Below, in pieces: positions 6,366 through 9,789 of a DNA stretch of 9,789 bases. The notes beneath the pieces were generated by a model, which searched no databases, had not been told where the DNA came from, and was given only the letters and a program-made list of their open reading frames with translations. The translations under genes and the position numbers were made by a program. Location: assembly GCA_910577415.1 (NCBI GenBank), contig CAJTLK010000071.1:1-9789 (forward strand), read 5' to 3'. The stretch comes from an uncultured Oscillospiraceae bacterium. Lineage in GTDB: Bacteria; Bacillota; Clostridia; Oscillospirales; Oscillospiraceae. The first letter of the stretch is position 1, and each line of letters begins with the position of its first letter.

Positions 6366-6429
6366 CTAAAAAGGCTGTCGAAGGTTGGCCAGGGGGCAAA
6401 AAATTTCCGCTTTCCAGGTGCAATTCCCC

Positions 6430-6470
6430 GCAGACTTGCCTTGCAAGACTGCCTATGGATATGATATAAT
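6430..6470 (+). promoter_or_regulatory. Promoter of hpf with overlapping dyad operator candidate
   Basis: TTGCAA (6441-6446) and a perfect TATAAT (6465-6470) are 18 bp apart, giving a transcript start near 6477. An inverted repeat with 10-bp arms, GCAGACTTGC (6430-6439) and GCAAGACTGC (6443-6452), one mismatch and a 3-bp centre, covers the -35 hexamer. A repressor binding it would block polymerase; the regulator is unknown. Confidence 0.75.
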
Positions 6471-6558
6471 CCTAAAGAAGGAACGATCCGCTGGAGCGGC
6501 TTTTTGAGGCGGCCTTGCGGAGAAGTTCCATATCACCACAGGAAGGAGCTGGACGAAG

Positions 6559-7095
6559 ATGAAATTTACGTTTACCGACAAGAAAGTGACCATGCCCAAG
6601 GCTGTCCACGACTATGCCGAAAAGAAGGTAGGCAAGCTGGACCGCTATTTCCCCACCGAGGCCAGCGCCGCGGTGGTGTTCAGCGTTGAAAAGGGCCGCA
6701 ACAATGTGGAGGTGACTGTCCGCTCGGGGAGTACCATTCTCCGGGCCTCGGAGAGCACGGCGGATATGCTGGCCTCCATCGACACTGCGGTAGCCGATAT
6801 GGAGCGACAGCTACGCAAGAACAAGGCCAAGCTGGAAAAGCGGCTGCGCAAGGACGCCTTTGTCCGCTCCGCCGACGATACCTCCTTCGCTCCCGACGAG
6901 CCGGAGGAGGAGTACGAGATCGTCCGGGCCAAGCGTTTTCCCATTCTGCCCATGACCGCCGAGGAGGCGGTGCTGCAGATGAACCTGTTGGGTCACGACT
7001 TCTTTGCTTTCCGCAATGAGGGAAGCAATGGGGCCTTTGCCGTGGTATACAAGCGGGAGGACGGCGGCTACGGCCTTATTGAGGACGAGGGCTGA
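6559..7095 (+). CDS. hpf: Long-form ribosome hibernation promoting factor HPF/RaiA
   Basis: A 178-residue cytoplasmic protein that binds the decoding region of 30S subunits in slow growth and pairs 70S ribosomes into inactive 100S dimers. The N-terminal domain (about 1-95) is the ribosome-binding alpha/beta fold, starting MKFTFTDKKVTMP and including the basic helix RQLRKNKAKLEKRLRK. A low-complexity acidic linker (about 103-121) follows. The C-terminal dimerisation domain (about 122-178) carries the family hallmark KRFPILPMTAEEAVLQMNLLGHDFF and ends YKREDGGYGLIEDEG. The length and two-domain layout are those of the long HPF of Firmicutes. ATG 6559 is behind GGAAGGAG (6541-6548). It has its own promoter, a possible operator over the -35 box, a structured leader, and a strong terminator, so it is monocistronic. 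Such genes are usually induced in stationary phase or stress; the dyad may serve that, by inference. Confidence 0.97.
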   Translation: MKFTFTDKKVTMPKAVHDYAEKKVGKLDRYFPTEASAAVVFSVEKGRNNVEVTVRSGSTILRASESTADMLASIDTAVADMERQLRKNKAKLEKRLRKDAFVRSADDTSFAPDEPEEEYEIVRAKRFPILPMTAEEAVLQMNLLGHDFFAFRNEGSNGAFAVVYKREDGGYGLIEDEG

Positions 7096-7116
7096 GCCTT
7101 TCCACAGGGAGCTTAC

Positions 7117-7154
7117 AAAAAGCCCCGGTATCTCTGGAGGATACCGGGGCTTTT
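7117..7154 (+). terminator. Intrinsic terminator after hpf
   Basis: A perfect 11-bp stem, GCCCCGGTATC (7122-7132) and GATACCGGGGC (7140-7150), with a 7-nt loop, is flanked by AAAAA (7117-7121) and TTTT (7151-7154), so it can act in both directions. It cleanly separates hpf from the next operon. Confidence 0.92.
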
Positions 7155-7157
7155 CCC

Positions 7158-7187
7158 TTGTCAATTAAGGGTGCGGTGTGCTATACT
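7158..7187 (+). promoter_or_regulatory. Promoter of the uridylyltransferase-M55-NYN-mutY operon
   Basis: TTGTCA (7158-7163; five of six) and TATACT (7182-7187) are 18 bp apart, and TG at 7179-7180 adds an extended -10 (TGCTATACT). The start is predicted near 7194, leaving a short ~25-nt leader before the ATG at 7220. Confidence 0.82.
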
Positions 7188-7219
7188 GAAAAGGATAAAA
7201 TGGAATAGGGGGCATTTTC

Positions 7220-7972
7220 ATGAGCAAACCTATGAAAGCCATCGTTTTGGCCGCCGGTAAGGGCACCCGGCTGCGCACCGAAGGGGTGGACCTGCCCAAG
7301 GTCCTGCGCCAGGCGGCGGGCAAGCCGCTGCTGGGCTACGTGTTGGAGGCGCTGAGCTTTCTTCCGGCCCAGGACATCGTTCTGGTAGTGGGCTATGAGG
7401 GGGAGAAGGTCTGCGCCGCCTTCCCTGGATATCCCAGGGTCTTTCAAAGCCCCCAGCTGGGGACCGGACATGCCGTCCAGTGCGCCGAGGGGGAGCTGAA
7501 GGGCTTTGAGGGGGAGATATTGATCGCCGCCGGGGATATGCCTCTGCTTCCCCGCCGGGCCTATGAGAGCCTGGTGGCTCAGCACAGAGCCGAGGGAAAT
7601 GTGTGTACCATTCTGGCCGCCGTGGCCGAGAAGCCTATGCCCCTGGGGCGCATTGTCCGAAACGCCCGGGGCGGCTTTGCCAGGATCGTGGAGGATCAGG
7701 ACTGCACTGCCGAGGAGAAGCTGATCCGGGAAATCAATACATCGATCTATATTTTTGACGCCAAGTCCCTGTGGCGCTCTCTCACCACTCTGCGTCCCAG
7801 CAATGCCCAGGGAGAGTACTACCTCACCGACGCTCCCGGGTGGCTGGTGGAGCAGGGGGAAAAGGTTGGGGTCTGCGCCGGGTGTACCGCCGAGGAGATG
7901 CTGGGGGTCAACACAGTGGAGCAGCTTCAGCAGGTGGAGGAGATCATTAAAAAGCGGAGGAATGAGGCATGA
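7220..7972 (+). CDS. GlmU-like nucleotidyltransferase, uridylyltransferase domain only
   Basis: A 250-residue cytoplasmic NTP-transferase most like the N-terminal half of GlmU, which makes UDP-GlcNAc from GlcNAc-1-phosphate and UTP for peptidoglycan. The signature loop LAAGKGTRLR is at 10-19, followed by LPKVLRQAAGKPLL, where K binds phosphate. QLGTGHAV is near 79-92, GDMPLL near 113-118 with the metal-binding Asp, then the GRIVRN segment and EYYLTD near 194-199. These are the GlmU motifs in the right order. Bifunctional GlmU is about 450 residues; here the left-handed beta-helix acetyltransferase half is absent and the gene ends cleanly at a coupled stop/start, so this is a stand-alone enzyme rather than a frameshift. 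ATG 7220 is preceded by AGGGGG (7206-7211). It is first in an operon and overlaps the next gene by 4 nt (ATGA). UDP-GlcNAc synthesis is the favoured role, but another sugar-1-phosphate is possible. Confidence 0.9.
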   Translation: MSKPMKAIVLAAGKGTRLRTEGVDLPKVLRQAAGKPLLGYVLEALSFLPAQDIVLVVGYEGEKVCAAFPGYPRVFQSPQLGTGHAVQCAEGELKGFEGEILIAAGDMPLLPRRAYESLVAQHRAEGNVCTILAAVAEKPMPLGRIVRNARGGFARIVEDQDCTAEEKLIREINTSIYIFDAKSLWRSLTTLRPSNAQGEYYLTDAPGWLVEQGEKVGVCAGCTAEEMLGVNTVEQLQQVEEIIKKRRNEA

Positions 7973-8778
7973 ACGTATTCATCAGCGCCGATATTGAGGG
8001 TACCTGCGGCATCACCACCTGGGCGGAGACCGAGCGCTCCACCCCCATGGACTATAAGCCCTTTCAGCGGCAGATGACCAGAGAGGTCCAGGCCGCCTGT
8101 GAAGGGGTCCTGGCCGCCGACAAGGCTGCGGAGATTTTTGTGAAGGACGCCCATGACTCCGCCCGGAACCTGGACCCTGCCGCTCTGCCCGAGAGCGTAA
8201 AGATCATGCGGGGCTGGACGGGAGACCCTCTGAGCATGATGTCGGGACTGGACGGCGGAGACTTTGGCGCCGTCCTCTTTACCGGCTACCATGCCTGGGC
8301 CTCCTGCGGCGGAAACCCCCTGAGCCATACCATGAATCTTCGTAACGAGTATGTTCTGCTCAACGGCGTACGGATGAGCGAGTTTATGATGAATGCCTAC
8401 ACCGCCGGGTACTACGGTGTGCCCGTGGTCTTCCTCTCCGGGGATAAGGCCCTGTGCGACTTTGCCCAGGAACTGATCGGCGGCATTACCACCGTGGCGG
8501 TAAACGAGGGCCGGGGGGGCGCGGTGGTGTCCATCCACCCGGACAAGGCAGTGAAGGACATCAGGGAGGCGGCCAAAAAGGCGGTGAAGAACGCCAAAAA
8601 CTGCGTCGTGCCCATGCCGAAGTTCTTCGACATGACGGTGCGCTTCAAGGAGCACCAGAAGGCATACTCCAAGAGCTTTTATCCCTGCGCCAGCCTGGAG
8701 GACGAGAAGAACGTGTGCTTTTCCTCCGATGACTGGTTTGAAATGCTCCGCTTCTGCCATTTTGTGCTCAGCGATTAA
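7969..8778 (+). CDS. M55-family D-aminopeptidase (DppA-like)
   Basis: A 269-residue cytoplasmic metallopeptidase of the DppA family, which removes N-terminal D-amino acids such as D-Ala from short peptides using a two-zinc centre. The start MNVFISADIEGTCGI gives ligands D8 and E10. VKDAHDS supplies H62, FTGYHAW supplies H108, SHTMN supplies H120 (equivalent to the catalytic-site His), and the NGVRMSEF loop supplies E138. All expected metal and active-site positions are therefore present, and length matches the family. ATG 7969 overlaps the stop of the uridylyltransferase gene (ATGA) with GGAGG at 7956-7960. The next gene follows after 12 nt. Pairing with a GlmU-like enzyme suggests peptidoglycan precursor or D-Ala-peptide recycling; the family is certain, the physiological substrate inferred. 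There is no signal peptide and no linked dipeptide ABC transporter, unlike the Bacillus dpp operon. Confidence 0.94.
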   Translation: MNVFISADIEGTCGITTWAETERSTPMDYKPFQRQMTREVQAACEGVLAADKAAEIFVKDAHDSARNLDPAALPESVKIMRGWTGDPLSMMSGLDGGDFGAVLFTGYHAWASCGGNPLSHTMNLRNEYVLLNGVRMSEFMMNAYTAGYYGVPVVFLSGDKALCDFAQELIGGITTVAVNEGRGGAVVSIHPDKAVKDIREAAKKAVKNAKNCVVPMPKFFDMTVRFKEHQKAYSKSFYPCASLEDEKNVCFSSDDWFEMLRFCHFVLSD

Positions 8779-8790
8779 GAGGAGGACTGC

Positions 8791-9531
8791 ATGGAAACTG
8801 CCGATTGCCGCTTAGCGGTTTTGATCGACGCCGACAACGCTCCCCGCACCGCCCTGCGGGAGATCATGGCCGAGTGTGTGAAGTACGGTACGCCCACCGT
8901 TCGGCGTATCTATGGGGACTGGACCATGAACAACATGGATTCCTGGAAACCCCTGCTGCTGGAAAACGCCATCATTCCCGTCCAGCAGTACAGCTACACC
9001 ACCGGGAAGAACTCCACCGACTCGGCTATGATCATCGACGCCATGGACATCCTTCACAGCCACCAGGTGGACGGCTTTGTGCTGGTATCCAGCGATTCCG
9101 ACTTCACCCGCCTGGCCCTCCGGGTCCGGGAGGCAGGGCTGAAGGTCTATGGGATCGGAGAGAAGAAGACCCCCGCCCCCTTTATTGCCGCCTGTGACAA
9201 ATTTATCTACGTGGAGGTCATCCGTGCCACCGGGGAAAAGGTGGAGGAGAAGACCTTTATTCCCGCCCACGGAAGACGTCGGGCTATCCCCGACGACATC
9301 GTTCGGCTCATCGCGGACACCATCCAGGACGTATCCGACGAGGACGGCTGGGCCTTTATGGGAGAGCTGGGCAACATTCTGCCCAAACGCCGGAGCGACT
9401 TCGATCCCCGGAACTACGGATTTGAGAAGCTGACTACTATGGTAAAGTCCATAGACCGCTTTGAGATCGACGCCCGGCCCACCAGTGCCCCCAATGTTAA
9501 GCACATCTATGTCCGGGACCGCAGGGCGTGA
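8791..9531 (+). CDS. NYN-domain nuclease with C-terminal OST-HTH/LOTUS-like domain
   Basis: A 246-residue cytoplasmic protein. Residues about 7-145 are a NYN domain, a PIN-like metal-dependent RNase fold: AVLIDADNAP (9-18; D13, D15), the KNSTDSAM loop (D77) with IIDAMD behind it, VLVSSDSDF (97-105; D102, D104), then VYGIGEKKTP. The acidic residues expected for Mg binding are all there. After a short basic linker, residues about 164-242 (DDIVRLIADTIQDVSDEDGWAFMGELGNIL ... in outline, with later DPRNYGF and KLTTMV) fit an OST-HTH/LOTUS RNA-binding winged helix. The layout equals the LabA/YihF-like and eukaryotic MARF1-like class. AGAGGAGG (8778-8785) precedes ATG 8791, giving a strong ribosome binding site. 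It lies 12 nt after the M55 gene and overlaps the next gene. Ribonuclease activity is inferred from the family; the RNA target is unknown. Confidence 0.92.
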   Translation: METADCRLAVLIDADNAPRTALREIMAECVKYGTPTVRRIYGDWTMNNMDSWKPLLLENAIIPVQQYSYTTGKNSTDSAMIIDAMDILHSHQVDGFVLVSSDSDFTRLALRVREAGLKVYGIGEKKTPAPFIAACDKFIYVEVIRATGEKVEEKTFIPAHGRRRAIPDDIVRLIADTIQDVSDEDGWAFMGELGNILPKRRSDFDPRNYGFEKLTTMVKSIDRFEIDARPTSAPNVKHIYVRDRRA

Positions 9532-9789
9532 GACTGCGACAGCCCTGGAGTGGCTGCCGGTACCGCTGCTGGAGTGGTATCACGAGAACGCCAGGGTCCT
9601 CCCCTGGCGGAGCGATCCAACCCCATACCATGTATGGGTGTCGGAGATCATGCTCCAGCAGACCCGGGTGGCGGCGGTGCTGGGCTACTATGAACGCTTT
9701 TTAGAGGCTCTGCCCACCGTGGCCGAGCTGGCGGCGTGCCCCGAGGAGAGGCTGATGAAGCTGTGGCAGGGCCTGGGCTATTATAGCCG
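9509..9789 (+). CDS. mutY: A/G-specific adenine DNA glycosylase MutY, N-terminal part (cut by window edge)
   Basis: Base-excision repair enzyme that removes adenine mispaired with 8-oxoguanine. The first ~93 codons are present. The fragment carries ARVLPWR at about 28-34, then HVWVSEIMLQQTRV at 41-54, whose E46 matches the catalytic Glu of MutY (E37 in E. coli), and ends in LWQGLGYYS, part of the helix-hairpin-helix glycosylase core. The helix-hairpin-helix Asp, iron-sulphur cluster and C-terminal 8-oxoG recognition domain lie beyond the window. The ATG at 9509 is in frame but has no clear binding site and would overlap the NYN gene by 23 nt; a later non-ATG start is possible, so the exact start is uncertain. 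Close packing implies co-transcription with the NYN gene and translation aided by coupling. Confidence 0.9.
   Translation, partial: MSGTAGRETATALEWLPVPLLEWYHENARVLPWRSDPTPYHVWVSEIMLQQTRVAAVLGYYERFLEALPTVAELAACPEERLMKLWQGLGYYS

Larger units (their letters stand above)
6199..6558. other. 360-bp intergenic region with two opposing transcription units
   Basis: No convincing protein-coding gene lies here. Reading left to right it holds a minus-strand small RNA with its terminator (6218-6248) and promoter (6337-6365), an A-rich spacer (6366-6429), and then on the plus strand a dyad symmetry, the hpf promoter (6441-6470) and an ~80-nt leader. The htrA message has no recognisable U-tract terminator on the plus strand. 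Confidence 0.8.

Noticed and set aside
5308..6423. 371-codon open frame on the minus strand across htrA and the following gap
   Set aside because: It is the antisense shadow of a clear protease gene; the protein is Gly/His-rich with no recognisable domain and has no ribosome binding site. Its 5' part merely overlaps the small RNA.
6366..6558. raiA RNA motif upstream of hpf
   Set aside because: The leader from the predicted start is only ~80 nt and I do not see the larger conserved structure; a covariance search would settle it.

Overview
The window is GC-rich, gene-dense and almost entirely coding on the plus strand. Codon choice, gene types, protein styles (the 178-residue long HPF, the ~390-residue CDF transporter, the HK with the 'FHKTDRSRSIDRDGVGLGLYIVK' type of ATPase end) and near-consensus sigma-A promoters suggest a Gram-positive gut-type clostridium, most likely Oscillospiraceae (Flavonifractor / Intestinimonas / Oscillibacter relatives). 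This is recognition by style, not a database match. No mobile element, CRISPR array, tRNA or rRNA gene was seen; it reads as a chromosomal core region.

Layout. (1) 1-217, minus: the N-terminal 72 codons of glyceraldehyde-3-phosphate dehydrogenase, with its promoter at 266-294. (2) 218-470: divergent intergenic region. (3) 471-1253: a short soluble histidine-kinase-like ATPase whose expected phospho-accepting His is replaced by Gly, closed by a terminator at 1268-1308. (4) 1403-2569: a CDF-family divalent metal exporter with an N-D-D-D metal site (Mn-exporter-like), behind a near-perfect promoter. (5) 2668-6198: an apparent operon of an OmpR-type response regulator, a membrane histidine kinase (4-nt overlap) and a membrane-anchored HtrA/DegP serine protease, resembling the link between envelope-stress two-component systems and HtrA. 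(6) 6199-6558: a 360-bp gap that holds, on the minus strand, a complete promoter-to-terminator unit for a ~113-nt small RNA, and on the plus strand the promoter, a dyad symmetry and the leader of the next gene. (7) 6559-7095: long-form ribosome hibernation factor HPF, with a strong terminator. (8) 7220-9789: an apparent operon of a GlmU-like uridylyltransferase domain without its acetyltransferase half, an M55 (DppA-like) D-aminopeptidase, a NYN nuclease with an OST-HTH/LOTUS-like C-terminus, and the start of MutY.

How they fit. The centre of the window looks like an envelope/protein-quality block: a sensor pair co-transcribed with a surface protease, followed by a ribosome hibernation gene. 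The right-hand block combines nucleotide-sugar and D-peptide metabolism with RNA and DNA maintenance, probably on one transcript. The most novel element is the minus-strand small RNA between htrA and hpf: consensus promoter, structured 5' hairpin, a C-rich single-stranded stretch and an intrinsic terminator, with no plausible protein-coding content. The most unusual protein is the His-less kinase-like ATPase at 471-1253.
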